Of a DNA stretch of 64,000 nucleotides, positions 54,906 through 63,767 are shown piece after piece (position 1 is the stretch's first letter; each line of letters begins with the position of its first letter). The translations under genes were made by a program, and so were the position numbers. Where the stretch lies: the NCBI GenBank assembly GCA_963675235.2, contig CAXXFU010000004.1:682001-746000 (forward strand). The letters run 5' to 3'. The notes beneath the pieces were generated by a model that did not search any database, had not been told where the DNA came from, and saw nothing but the letters and a program-made list of their open reading frames with translations. Source of the stretch: JAHJQZ01 sp963675235. GTDB taxonomy: Bacteria; Pseudomonadota; Alphaproteobacteria; Rhizobiales; Devosiaceae.

Positions 54906-54958
54906 TGACAAACCGTAAAGTCATCGAATAATTGCCCACAGCCTGAGCAATTGCTCAT
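54906..54958 (+). promoter_or_regulatory. Promoter and palindromic operator of the polyol operon
   Basis: TTGACA (54906-54911), 16 bp, AATAAT (54928-54933): a strong sigma-70-type promoter. Transcription would start near 54940, just ahead of TGAGCAATTGCTCA (54945-54958), a perfect 14-bp palindrome 22 bp before the binding-protein start. The rest of 54665-54905 shows nothing notable. Binding by the SorC regulator is inferred from the layout. Confidence 0.75.
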
Positions 54959-54979
54959 GAGCGTTTAGGGAGGAAATCA

Positions 54980-56278
54980 ATGAAACTGACACCGATCCTG
55001 GTCGGCGCATGCAGCGCCATGGCTCTGGTGGCTGGCGCTCAAGCCGAGACGCTGACCATCGCCACCGTGAACAACGGCGACATGATCCGTATGCAGGGGT
55101 ACACCGAGGACTTCACCGCCAAAACCGGCATCGACGTCGAATGGGTGACGCTGGAAGAGAACGTGCTGCGTCAGCGCGTGACCACCGACATCTCCACCAA
55201 GGGTGGCCAGTTCGACATCATGACCATCGGCATGTACGAAACCCCGATCTGGGGCGCCAATGGCTGGCTCGTTCCGCTGGACGAGCTGTCGGCCGAATAT
55301 GACGCCGACGACATCCTGCCGGCCATGCGCGGCGGCCTGAGCTATGACGGCACGCTTTATGCCGCGCCGTTCTACGGCGAAAGCTCGATGATCATGTACC
55401 GCAAGGACCTGATGGAGAAGGCCGGCCTGACCATGCCGGACGCACCGACCTGGGACTTCGTCGCCGACGCCGCCAAGGCGATGACCGACAAGAACAACGA
55501 AGTCTACGGCATCTGCCTGAGGGGCAAGGCCGGCTGGGGCGAGAACATGGCGTTCCTGACTGCCACGTCCAACGCCTTCGGCGCCCGCTGGTTCGACGAG
55601 AGCTGGACCCCCCAGTTCGACCAGCCGGCATGGAAGGACACGCTGACCTTCTACATCGACCTGATGAACGAAGCCGGCCCGCCCGGTGCCTCCAACAACG
55701 GCTTCAACGAAAACCTGTCGCTGTTCCAGCAGGGCAAGTGCGGCATGTGGATCGATGCCACCGTCGCCGCCTCCTTCGTGACCAATCCGGACGAATCCAC
55801 CGTCGCCGACCAGGTCGGCTTCGCACTGGCGCCCGATACCGGCCTGGGCAAGCGCGGCAACTGGCTCTGGGCCTGGGCCCTTGCGGTTCCCGCCGGTTCC
55901 CAGAAGGTCGATGCCGCCAAGCAGTTCATCGAGTGGGCCACCTCCAAGGACTACATCGAGATGGTCGCCGCCAAGGAAGGCTGGGCCAACGTTCCTCCGG
56001 GCGCCCGGACCTCGCTTTACGAGAATCCCGAATACGCCAAGGTGCCGTTCGCCAAGATGACGCTCGAGTCCATCCTCAGCGCCGATCCGACCAATCCGAC
56101 CGTCGACCCGGTGCCCTATGTCGGCGTGCAGTTCGCCGCGATCCCCGAGTTCGCCGGCATCGCGACCGAAGTTGGTCAGGAATTCTCGGCAGCCCTTGCC
56201 GGACAGCAGACCGCAGAAGAAGCGCTCGCCAAGGCGCAGGCCCTGACTGCCGACGGGATGGAAGCCGCCGGCTACTGA
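54980..56278 (+). CDS. smoE: Polyol (sorbitol/mannitol) ABC transporter substrate-binding protein
   Basis: 432 residues with signal peptide (ILVGACSAMALVAGAQA). Similar in layout to SmoE-type polyol-binding proteins: LTIATVNNGDMIRMQGYTED, FDIMTIGMYETPIWGANGWL and LWAWALAVPAGSQKVDAAKQ. Mannitol dehydrogenase in the same operon supports a hexitol as ligand; sorbitol or arabitol are possible too. GGGAGGAAA is 4-10 nt before the ATG. A GC-rich hairpin follows. Confidence 0.9.
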   Translation: MKLTPILVGACSAMALVAGAQAETLTIATVNNGDMIRMQGYTEDFTAKTGIDVEWVTLEENVLRQRVTTDISTKGGQFDIMTIGMYETPIWGANGWLVPLDELSAEYDADDILPAMRGGLSYDGTLYAAPFYGESSMIMYRKDLMEKAGLTMPDAPTWDFVADAAKAMTDKNNEVYGICLRGKAGWGENMAFLTATSNAFGARWFDESWTPQFDQPAWKDTLTFYIDLMNEAGPPGASNNGFNENLSLFQQGKCGMWIDATVAASFVTNPDESTVADQVGFALAPDTGLGKRGNWLWAWALAVPAGSQKVDAAKQFIEWATSKDYIEMVAAKEGWANVPPGARTSLYENPEYAKVPFAKMTLESILSADPTNPTVDPVPYVGVQFAAIPEFAGIATEVGQEFSAALAGQQTAEEALAKAQALTADGMEAAGY

Positions 56279-56289
56279 TCCGACCTCCC

Positions 56290-56320
56290 ACGGGGGGCGG
56301 CTCATGTCGCCGCCCCCTGT
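56290..56320 (+). promoter_or_regulatory. Hairpin after smoE
   Basis: 12-bp stem with one G-U pair: ACGGGGGGCGGC (56290-56301) against GCCGCCCCCTGT (56309-56320), 7-nt loop. No T-run. It most likely protects the smoE mRNA and reduces read-through into the permease genes. Another short pair, AACCGG/CCGGTT, lies near 56348-56369. Confidence 0.7.
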
Positions 56321-56494
56321 CATTCGACCGGGCCTATCAAAAACAAAAAAACCGGACCGGTTCACCGGTTCGAAGCAAATGGCCGCCCGGAGACTACGGC
56401 CATGCCCTTTTTGTCCCGCGTGAAAAGGACATGGCCACCCCGTTCGAGAGGGTTTTCGAACGGCACCGTAGCCAACACGTGAGGAGGCGTGTCC

Positions 56495-57361
56495 ATGGCA
56501 ACCCAGCATTCCCGCTCCGCCGCCCGGATGATGATGGCACCCGCCGTCTTTCTGTTGCTGGTCTGGATGCTCGTCCCGCTGTCGATGACGCTGTTGTTCT
56601 CATTCAAGAAATATCTGCCGCTGCGCGGCGGTGATCTCGGATGGAGCGGTTTCGACAATTACGTGCGCTTCGTCACATCGAGTTCGTTCTGGCCGTCGAT
56701 CCAGGCAACGCTGGTGATCGTCGGCGGAGTCCTGTTGATCACCATCATTCTCGGTGTCGCGCTCGCCATGCTGCTCGACCAGCCGATGTGGGGCCAGGGC
56801 ATCGTTCGCATCCTGGTGATCGCGCCCTTCTTCGTCATGCCGACGGTCTCGGCACTGGTGTGGAAGAACATGTTCATGGACCCGGTGAATGGCTTCTTCG
56901 CCCACGTCACCAAGGCGTTTGGCGGAACGCCTATCGAATGGCTGTCCCAAGCCTCGATGCCCTCGATCATCCTAATCGTGTCGTGGCAATGGCTGCCTTT
57001 CGCCACGCTCATTCTTCTGACCGCCATCCAGTCGCTCGACAGCGAGCAGGTGGAAGCCGCCGAAATGGACGGCGCCCGCTGGGTGAACCGCTTCATCTAC
57101 ATCGTGCTGCCGCACCTGTCGCGGGCGATGACGGTCGTCCTTTTGATCCAGACGATCTTCCTTCTGTCGATCTTCGCGGAAATCTACGTCACCACCCAGG
57201 GCTCGTTCGGCACCAAGACACTGACCTATCTGATCTTCCAGCGTGTGCTCGAAAGCCAGAATGTCGGGCTCGGCTCGGCGGGCGGTGTCTATGCAATCAT
57301 TCTCGCCAACATCGTTGCCATCTTCCTGATGCGCATCGTCGGCAAGAACCTGGACGCGTGA
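56495..57361 (+). CDS. smoF: Polyol ABC transporter permease (SmoF type)
   Basis: 288 residues, six hydrophobic segments (first: MMMAPAVFLLLVWMLVPLS). EAA loop EQVEAAEMDGARWVNRFIYI, then VLPHLSR. The ATG at 56495 is 7 nt after GAGGAGG; an in-frame GTG at 56489 is too close to that site. It pairs with the SmoG-type permease 12 bp downstream. Confidence 0.88.
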   Translation: MATQHSRSAARMMMAPAVFLLLVWMLVPLSMTLLFSFKKYLPLRGGDLGWSGFDNYVRFVTSSSFWPSIQATLVIVGGVLLITIILGVALAMLLDQPMWGQGIVRILVIAPFFVMPTVSALVWKNMFMDPVNGFFAHVTKAFGGTPIEWLSQASMPSIILIVSWQWLPFATLILLTAIQSLDSEQVEAAEMDGARWVNRFIYIVLPHLSRAMTVVLLIQTIFLLSIFAEIYVTTQGSFGTKTLTYLIFQRVLESQNVGLGSAGGVYAIILANIVAIFLMRIVGKNLDA

Positions 57362-57373
57362 GGGGAAACGATC

Positions 57374-58207
57374 ATGGCACGCTCCGTTACAACCGGCCGC
57401 AAGACCCTGAACACAGCCGCCGCATGGCTCATCGGTCTCATCATCTTCTTCCCGATCCTGTGGATCATCATCCTGAGCTTCAAATCCGAGGGGGACGCCA
57501 TCCGTACCCCGCTCGAAGTGATCTTCGGCTCGGGCTGGACCTTTGAAAGCTACGGCGTCGTTCAGGAACGCTCGGATTATCTCAAGCATTTCTCGAATTC
57601 GGTGATCCTGTCCCTGGGCTCCACATTCCTCGGCCTCATCATCGCCGTGCCGGCGGCCTGGGCCATGGCCTTCGTGCCGGGCAAGCACACCAAGGACATC
57701 CTGATGTGGATGCTCTCAACCAAGATGCTTCCGGCAGTCGGCGTGCTCTATCCGATCTACCTGATGTTCATCCAGCTCGGGCTGCTCGACACCCAGATCG
57801 GTCTCGTCGTCGTGCTGATGCTGATCAACCTGCCGATCATCATCTGGATGCTCTACACCTACTTCAAGGAAATCCCTGGCGAGATCCTTGAAGCGGCCCG
57901 CATGGACGGTGCCACGCTCGGCCGAGAGATCATCTACGTGCTGACGCCGATGGCGATCCCCGGCATGGCCTCGACCGTTCTTCTCAACATCATCCTGGCC
58001 TGGAACGAAGCCTTCTGGACGCTCAATCTCACAGCGGCCAAGGCGGCGCCTCTGACGGCCTTCATCGCCAGCTATTCGTCACCCGAGGGGTTGTTCTACG
58101 CCAAGCTCAGCGCTGCGAGCACCATGGCCATCGCGCCAATCCTCATCATGGGCTGGTTCAGCCAGAAACAACTCGTCCGCGGCCTGACGTTCGGCGCCGT
58201 GAAGTAG
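57374..58207 (+). CDS. smoG: Polyol ABC transporter permease (SmoG type)
   Basis: 277 residues, MalG-like. Membrane helix AAAWLIGLIIFFPILWIIIL at the N-terminus; EAA loop EILEAARMDGATLGREIIYV. It ends QLVRGLTFGAVK, the usual C-terminus for this subunit. Start preceded by GAGGGGAAA. Fourteen bp separate it from the ATPase gene. Confidence 0.9.
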   Translation: MARSVTTGRKTLNTAAAWLIGLIIFFPILWIIILSFKSEGDAIRTPLEVIFGSGWTFESYGVVQERSDYLKHFSNSVILSLGSTFLGLIIAVPAAWAMAFVPGKHTKDILMWMLSTKMLPAVGVLYPIYLMFIQLGLLDTQIGLVVVLMLINLPIIIWMLYTYFKEIPGEILEAARMDGATLGREIIYVLTPMAIPGMASTVLLNIILAWNEAFWTLNLTAAKAAPLTAFIASYSSPEGLFYAKLSAASTMAIAPILIMGWFSQKQLVRGLTFGAVK

Positions 58208-58220
58208 GGGGGAAATTACA

Positions 58221-59225
58221 ATGGGCTCTATTCGTCTCGAAGGGGTGCACAAGGCGTTCGGCGCGGTCAACGTCATCCCCAATGTCGATCTCGATATCGC
58301 CGACGGCGAGTTCGTCGTCTTCGTCGGACCGTCGGGCTGCGGAAAATCGACGCTTCTGCGCCTGATCGCCGGGCTCGAGGACGTCACCGCCGGCAGGGTG
58401 ATGATCGATGGCGAGAACGCCACCGAAACGCCGCCGGCCAAGCGCCGTCTGTCGATGGTCTTCCAGTCCTATGCGCTTTATCCGCATATGAGCGTTTATT
58501 CCAATATCGCCTTCCCGCTGAAAATGGACGGGCTCGACAAGCAGGCAATCGACGCCAAGGTCAAGGCTGCGGCCGAGACCCTCAACCTGACCGAATATCT
58601 CGATCGCAAGCCGCGCGCCCTCAGTGGCGGCCAGCGCCAGCGCGTCGCCATCGGCCGGGCCATCGTTCGTCAGCCGACGGCATTCCTGTTCGACGAACCG
58701 CTCAGCAATCTCGATGCGGCCCTGCGCGTCAACATGCGGCTCGAGATCTCCGAGCTGCACCAGCAGCTCAAGACGACGATGATCTACGTCACCCATGACC
58801 AGGTCGAAGCCATGACCATGGCCGACAAGATCGTCGTTCTGCAAAGGGGTAATGTCGAGCAGATCGGTTCGCCGCTCGAACTCTACCATTCGCCGCGCAA
58901 CGTCTTCGTCGCCGGCTTCATCGGTTCGCCGAAGATGAACCTTCTCTCGGGCGCTCCGGCAGAACCCTACAAGTGCCCAACCATCGGCATCCGTCCCGAG
59001 CACCTCGTCGTGACCAAGGACAAGGGCGATTGGAAAGGCACGGTCGGGGTCGCCGAGCATCTCGGCGCCGACACGTTCCTGCATGTCCGCATCGAATCCG
59101 GCGACCTGCTGACGGTGCGGGTCGATGGCGAGATGCCGATTCACCATGGCGACGCGGTCTTTCTGACCCCCGACCAGACCAAACTGCACCGCTTCGACGC
59201 CGAAGGGCTCGCGATCCGGTCCTGA
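58221..59225 (+). CDS. smoK: Polyol ABC transporter ATP-binding protein (SmoK type)
   Basis: 334 residues. Walker A GPSGCGKST, signature LSGGQRQRVAIGRAI, Walker B FLFDEPLSNLDA, H-loop YVTHDQVEAMT, and a shortened TOBE domain (TIGIRPEHLVVTKD). It completes the importer. GGGGGGAAA precedes the ATG. The C-terminal regulatory part is about 30 residues shorter than that of the ATPase at 2127. Confidence 0.92.
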   Translation: MGSIRLEGVHKAFGAVNVIPNVDLDIADGEFVVFVGPSGCGKSTLLRLIAGLEDVTAGRVMIDGENATETPPAKRRLSMVFQSYALYPHMSVYSNIAFPLKMDGLDKQAIDAKVKAAAETLNLTEYLDRKPRALSGGQRQRVAIGRAIVRQPTAFLFDEPLSNLDAALRVNMRLEISELHQQLKTTMIYVTHDQVEAMTMADKIVVLQRGNVEQIGSPLELYHSPRNVFVAGFIGSPKMNLLSGAPAEPYKCPTIGIRPEHLVVTKDKGDWKGTVGVAEHLGADTFLHVRIESGDLLTVRVDGEMPIHHGDAVFLTPDQTKLHRFDAEGLAIRS

Positions 59226-59244
59226 ACTCGAAAGGCTAAGTCAA

Positions 59245-60720
59245 ATGACGTCCCCCCTATCGCTCCGCGCTCTTCCCGGCCTTGCCAGCACGCTCCGCGT
59301 GCCGACCTATTCGCGGGAAACCCTGACCCCGGGGATTGTTCATTTTGGCATTGGCAATTTCCACCGGGCGCATCAGGCGATGTATCTGGACAAGCTGTTC
59401 CAGCTTGGCGAGGGGCATGACTGGGCCATCATCGGCGCCGGGGTCCGGCGGTCCGATGCCGACATGCGCGACAAGCTTCAGGCCCAGGACTGGCTGACCA
59501 CGCTTGTCGAGCGCGACGGCTTCGGCCAGAGCGCAAGGGTGACCGGGGCGATGATGGACTTCGTGCCGGTCTTTAACACCGAGGCGCTGCTGACCTGGCT
59601 TGCCGATCCGCGCATCCGCATCGTCTCGATGACCATCACCGAGGGCGGCTACTACCTCGATTCCGATTCCAGTTTCGATCCGACCCATCCCGACATCGTT
59701 GCGGATGGCAGGAACCCGAGGTCTCCGAAGACCGTCTTCGGCTGCATCGCCGAGGGGCTGCGGCTGCGCAGGGAGGCGGGCATCCAGCCCTTCACCGTGT
59801 TGTGCTGCGACAACATCCCCGGCAACGGCCATGTCGCCAGGGCGGCGGTGACCGGCACCGCGCGGCTGGCCGATGCCGAGCTCGCCGACTGGATCGGCAG
59901 CTCGGTTGCCTTCCCCAACTCCATGGTCGACCGCATCACCCCGGCGACCAGCGATGCAGAACGGCAGCTGGTGCGCGACGATTACGGCGTCGAGGACGCC
60001 TGGCCGGTGGCATGCGAGACCTTCACGCAATGGGTGGTCGAGGACAAGTTCCCCTCAGGCCGACCGGCGCTCGAAAAGGTCGGGGTGCAGTTCGTGCCCG
60101 ATGTCGAGCCCTATGAGCTGATGAAGCTGAGGATCCTCAATGGCGGTCATGCCGCCATCGCCTATCCGGCCGGGCTGATGGACATCACCTTCGTCGACGA
60201 GGCGATGAACAACAAGCTGATCGCGGCCTGGCTCGACAAGCTCGAGACCGAGGAGATCATCCCGGCGGTGCCGCCGGTTCCCGACACTGATCTCAAGGCC
60301 TATTACCAAAAGATCGTCGAGCGCTTCGCCAATCCCACGGTCGGGGACACGATCAGGCGGCTGTGCCTTGACGGCTCGAACCGCCAGCCCAAGTTCATTC
60401 TTCCCACGGTCCGCGACCGCGTCGCCGCCGGGCTGCCTGTCACGGGGCTGGCCCTGGTCTCGGCGCTGTGGTGCCGCTATTGCGCCGGGGTGACCGATAG
60501 CGGCGCCGAGATCGCCCCCAACGATCCGGACTGGGATCGGCTGCAGGACAGGGCCAAGGCGGCAAGGACCGACCCGATGGCCTTCCTTGCCATGGACGAC
60601 ATCTTCGGGCCTCTTGCCAAATCCCCCGCCTATGTCCAATCCTTCTCAAATGCCCTCAACGCCGCATGGGAATTCGGGGCGCACAAAACGCTGGAAAAAT
60701 ATCTGTCGGACGCGCTCTAG
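59245..60720 (+). CDS. mtlK: Mannitol 2-dehydrogenase
   Basis: 491 residues, long-chain polyol dehydrogenase that oxidises D-mannitol to D-fructose with NAD+ (arabitol also a known substrate of relatives). Signature segments: VHFGIGNFHRAHQAMYLDKL (NAD fold), SMTITEGGYYLD, CCDNIPGNG, FPNSMVDRITPATSD and, in the catalytic part, KLRILNGGHAAIAY and SNRQPKFILPT. Length fits. It is 19 bp after the ATPase gene, inside the operon, giving uptake and first oxidation of the polyol. Confidence 0.95.
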   Translation: MTSPLSLRALPGLASTLRVPTYSRETLTPGIVHFGIGNFHRAHQAMYLDKLFQLGEGHDWAIIGAGVRRSDADMRDKLQAQDWLTTLVERDGFGQSARVTGAMMDFVPVFNTEALLTWLADPRIRIVSMTITEGGYYLDSDSSFDPTHPDIVADGRNPRSPKTVFGCIAEGLRLRREAGIQPFTVLCCDNIPGNGHVARAAVTGTARLADAELADWIGSSVAFPNSMVDRITPATSDAERQLVRDDYGVEDAWPVACETFTQWVVEDKFPSGRPALEKVGVQFVPDVEPYELMKLRILNGGHAAIAYPAGLMDITFVDEAMNNKLIAAWLDKLETEEIIPAVPPVPDTDLKAYYQKIVERFANPTVGDTIRRLCLDGSNRQPKFILPTVRDRVAAGLPVTGLALVSALWCRYCAGVTDSGAEIAPNDPDWDRLQDRAKAARTDPMAFLAMDDIFGPLAKSPAYVQSFSNALNAAWEFGAHKTLEKYLSDAL

Positions 60721-60756
60721 GGGACCATCTCCGTCCGGCTGAGGTCGGAGGGGATA

Positions 60757-63039
60757 TTGCAGATTGCGCCACCGGACATCGGTCTGGTCATTTTCGATTG
60801 TGACGGCGTGCTCGTTGACAGCGAGCCGCTTGCCGTTCGGATCATGCAGCAAACGCTCAATCGGCTCGGTCTCGATGTCGACCGCGACAGCGCCTATGCC
60901 CGTTTCCTCGGGCGTTCCCTCGCCTCGGTCCTTGAGGAACTCGAAACCGAAGACGGGCTCGTTCTCGGCCCGGACGATCTCGAGCGCATGCGCAGAGACC
61001 TGGCGGCTCTGTTCCGCGCCGAATTGCAGCCTGTGCCGTACATTGCCGAAGCCGTGCGCATGCTGTCCCGTACACATGCGGTCTGCGTCGCCTCGTCGAG
61101 CGTGCCTGAGCGACTCAGCCTCAGCCTTGATGTCACCGGCCTGTCACCACTGTTCGAAGGTCACGTTTTTTCCGCCACCGAGGTTGCTCACGGCAAGCCG
61201 GCGCCGGACCTGTTCCTGCTCGCTGCCGCAAAACTTGGTTTTGCACCGGAGAGCTGTCTTGTCATCGAGGACAGTGCGGCCGGTGTTCGCGCCGCCCGCG
61301 CCGCCGGCATGCGCGTCTTCGGCTTTTTTGGCGGCGCACACGCCCGCGACGCCGGTCTGTCCGAACGCCTCGCCGCCGAGGCACCGGATCGGCTGTTCGA
61401 CGACATGCGCGACCTGCCGCGCCTTGTCGACGCAACCGGGGCAATGCCTGCCACGACAGGCTCCGGGGATGCGCCCCGCAATCTCATCGCCGTCGATGTC
61501 GGAACGGCGAGCGTGCGCGCCGGCATAATTGCCCCTGACGGCACCATGCTCGGCCGCGCCGACCATCCCATTGTCATGTGGCGCCAGGGCGCGACCATCG
61601 GCGAATATGCATCCGACGAGATCTGGCAGGCCGTCTGCGCCGCCGTGCGCGCAGCCGTTAGCGGCTCCGGCGTGCCGGCGCGCTCGATTGCCGGCATCGG
61701 CTTCGACGCCACCTGCTCGCTTGTCTTTGTCGATACCGATGGCGGGCCGTTGCCGGTCTCGGTCGAGCCCGGTGCGTCGCGTGATACCATCGCCTGGTTC
61801 GATCACCGCGCCATCAACGAAGCCATCGAGATCAGCAGCAGCGGCCACAAGGTTCTCGGCTTTTCCGGCGGCGCGCTCAGCCCGGAAATGGAAATCCCCA
61901 AGCTGATGTGGCTCAAGCGCCATCGGCCCGAAACCTGGGCGCGGATCGGCGCGGTTTTCGATCTCGCCGACTATCTCACCTGGCGAGCATCGGGGGCCAA
62001 TGCCCGCTCGCAATCGACCCTCACTTCGAAATGGACCTATCTGGCCCATGAGCCACCGGGCTGGCGCGATGACTTCCTTGCGCTCGCCGGTCTCGATGAT
62101 CTCAAGAACAAGGCGCGACTGCCCGAAACGGCGACCCCGATCGGCCGGCGCGCAGGGACCCTGACGCGGAAGGCGGCCACCGAGCTCGGGCTCGAAGCCT
62201 CGGTCGTCGTCGCAGCCGGCATGGTCGATGCCCACGCCGGCGTGCTCGGCGTGCTCGGTTCGTTCATCGACAAGCCCGACCGGCTCGATCGCGAGTTCGC
62301 CCTGATCGCCGGCACGTCGAGTTGTGTTGCCGCCCTCACCCCTGAACAGCGGCAGGTCAACGGCCTGTGGGGCCCCTATCTCGGCGCGGCGGCGCCCGGC
62401 CTCTGGCTCAGCGAAGGTGGCCAGTCGGCAACCGGCGCCCTGCTCGATCACATCATCGCAACCCATGGCGCCGGCGGCGAACCGGATGCGGCACGGCACG
62501 CAGCCATTGTCGCCCGCATCGCCGAGTTGCGCGGAGATCCGGCAATACCCTTCGCCGAAACACTGCATGTCGTGCCCGATTTCCACGGCAATCGCTCGCC
62601 TTTTCATGATCCGGTGCCTCGTGGCATCATTGCCGGGCTCGACCTCGAACCGGGCTTCGATGGCCTGTGCGCCCTTTACTGGCGCACCGCCGTCGGCCTT
62701 GCCATGGGCCTCAGGCAGATACTCGAACTGATGGCCGACAACGGCTTTGCCGGCAAAGCCCTGCACATTGCCGGCGGTCACGCCGCCAACACCCTGTTGA
62801 TGCAGCTTTACGCCGATGCCACCGGGCTGGACATCGTCACCTACCCGACGACAGCACCGCTGCTCAACGGCATGGCGATGGGGGTTGCCGTTGCTGCCGG
62901 GGTGATGCCGGACGTCGCAACCGCCGGCCTGATGATGCGCGCACCAGGCCGCACCATCCGGCCGCACCCGCGACACGAGACGCTCCACACGGCCGACTAC
63001 GCCGCCTACTTGAGACTGCAACAGCTCATGCGCAGTTGA
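60757..63039 (+). CDS. Fused HAD-type phosphatase and FGGY sugar kinase
   Basis: 760 residues in one open frame. Residues 1-225: HAD hydrolase of the beta-phosphoglucomutase group (D14-C-D16-G-V-L-V-D-S; SSS at 113; K147 in HGKPAPD; E171-D172-S-A-A-G). Residues 226-242: linker. Residues 243-755: FGGY kinase, ribulokinase/xylulokinase-like (AVDVGTASVRAG; AGMVDAHAGVLG with the catalytic Asp; AGTSSCVA; GGHAANTLLMQLYADATGLD). Relatives in polyol loci have these as two separate genes. The fusion would keep sugar phosphorylation and a phosphatase/mutase step together. Start TTG 60757, GGAG 6 nt ahead. Substrate: a ketose from polyol oxidation (inference). Confidence 0.87.
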   Translation: MQIAPPDIGLVIFDCDGVLVDSEPLAVRIMQQTLNRLGLDVDRDSAYARFLGRSLASVLEELETEDGLVLGPDDLERMRRDLAALFRAELQPVPYIAEAVRMLSRTHAVCVASSSVPERLSLSLDVTGLSPLFEGHVFSATEVAHGKPAPDLFLLAAAKLGFAPESCLVIEDSAAGVRAARAAGMRVFGFFGGAHARDAGLSERLAAEAPDRLFDDMRDLPRLVDATGAMPATTGSGDAPRNLIAVDVGTASVRAGIIAPDGTMLGRADHPIVMWRQGATIGEYASDEIWQAVCAAVRAAVSGSGVPARSIAGIGFDATCSLVFVDTDGGPLPVSVEPGASRDTIAWFDHRAINEAIEISSSGHKVLGFSGGALSPEMEIPKLMWLKRHRPETWARIGAVFDLADYLTWRASGANARSQSTLTSKWTYLAHEPPGWRDDFLALAGLDDLKNKARLPETATPIGRRAGTLTRKAATELGLEASVVVAAGMVDAHAGVLGVLGSFIDKPDRLDREFALIAGTSSCVAALTPEQRQVNGLWGPYLGAAAPGLWLSEGGQSATGALLDHIIATHGAGGEPDAARHAAIVARIAELRGDPAIPFAETLHVVPDFHGNRSPFHDPVPRGIIAGLDLEPGFDGLCALYWRTAVGLAMGLRQILELMADNGFAGKALHIAGGHAANTLLMQLYADATGLDIVTYPTTAPLLNGMAMGVAVAAGVMPDVATAGLMMRAPGRTIRPHPRHETLHTADYAAYLRLQQLMRS

Positions 63040-63113
63040 CGGCATGGTTTTTTTCGCCCCCCAATGCGCGGTGGCGAGAAACCTGAGAGCGTTACTCCAC
63101 CAAGGAGAGCAGA

Positions 63114-63767
63114 ATGAACCTCTTGACGCGTGCCCTTCTGGCGACCCTGCTGATTATGATCACACTGCCGGCCAGCGCCCAGCCGGCATTCGGCCCGCAT
63201 CCCGGACTGCGCTATGCCGTTGAGGGTGTCGCCGGGAACGACACGCTCAATGTCCGCCAATATGCCGGAACCGACGAGGCGATCATCGGCACGCTGACGC
63301 CCTCGGCGAGCGATGTGGTCGCCACAGGCAACTGGACGGAACTCGACGGGTCGATCTGGTGGCAGGTGCTGCTCGACAGTCCCAACAGCCGCGGCTGGGT
63401 CAATGCCCGCTATCTCGCCCTCGGCGACACCGGCAGCATGGCCGAAACCGACTATCCGCTCATCTGCCAGGGCACCGAGCCGTTCTGGTCGCTCGATATC
63501 GCCGGCGCCGCCGCCATCGGTGACGATTTCATCCTCGAAGGCCGGACCTTCACCGCCTCGAACTGGCAGATGGCGCGCGGCCTGCGCGGTTGGTTCGCCA
63601 TCTATCTCGATGAGAACGGCGCCAGCCCGCCGGCCCGGGGCAGCATCGCCGTGACGCTGGCTGAATGCTCGGACGGCATGTCCGACAACGAATATTCCCT
63701 GCTGTCGACGCTCGTGCTGCCCGATGGCGAGGTCTATGGCGGCTGCTGTTCCCGCACGGCGCGCTAG
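63114..63767 (+). CDS. Secreted SH3b-domain protein, COG3650-like
   Basis: 217 residues with signal peptide (LATLLIMITLPASAQ). After it comes an SH3b-like segment (LNVRQYAGTDEAIIGTLTPS; WWQVLLDSPNSRGWVNARYL), then a COG3650-type domain: CQGTEPFWSLDI, CSDGMSDNEY and a C-terminal GGCCSRTAR. The cysteines may form disulfides in the periplasm. Function is unknown; the SH3b part could bind cell-wall material. It starts after an AGGAGAGCAG ribosome site and is not coupled to the kinase gene. The last 233 bp of the window show no gene. Confidence 0.8.
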   Translation: MNLLTRALLATLLIMITLPASAQPAFGPHPGLRYAVEGVAGNDTLNVRQYAGTDEAIIGTLTPSASDVVATGNWTELDGSIWWQVLLDSPNSRGWVNARYLALGDTGSMAETDYPLICQGTEPFWSLDIAGAAAIGDDFILEGRTFTASNWQMARGLRGWFAIYLDENGASPPARGSIAVTLAECSDGMSDNEYSLLSTLVLPDGEVYGGCCSRTAR

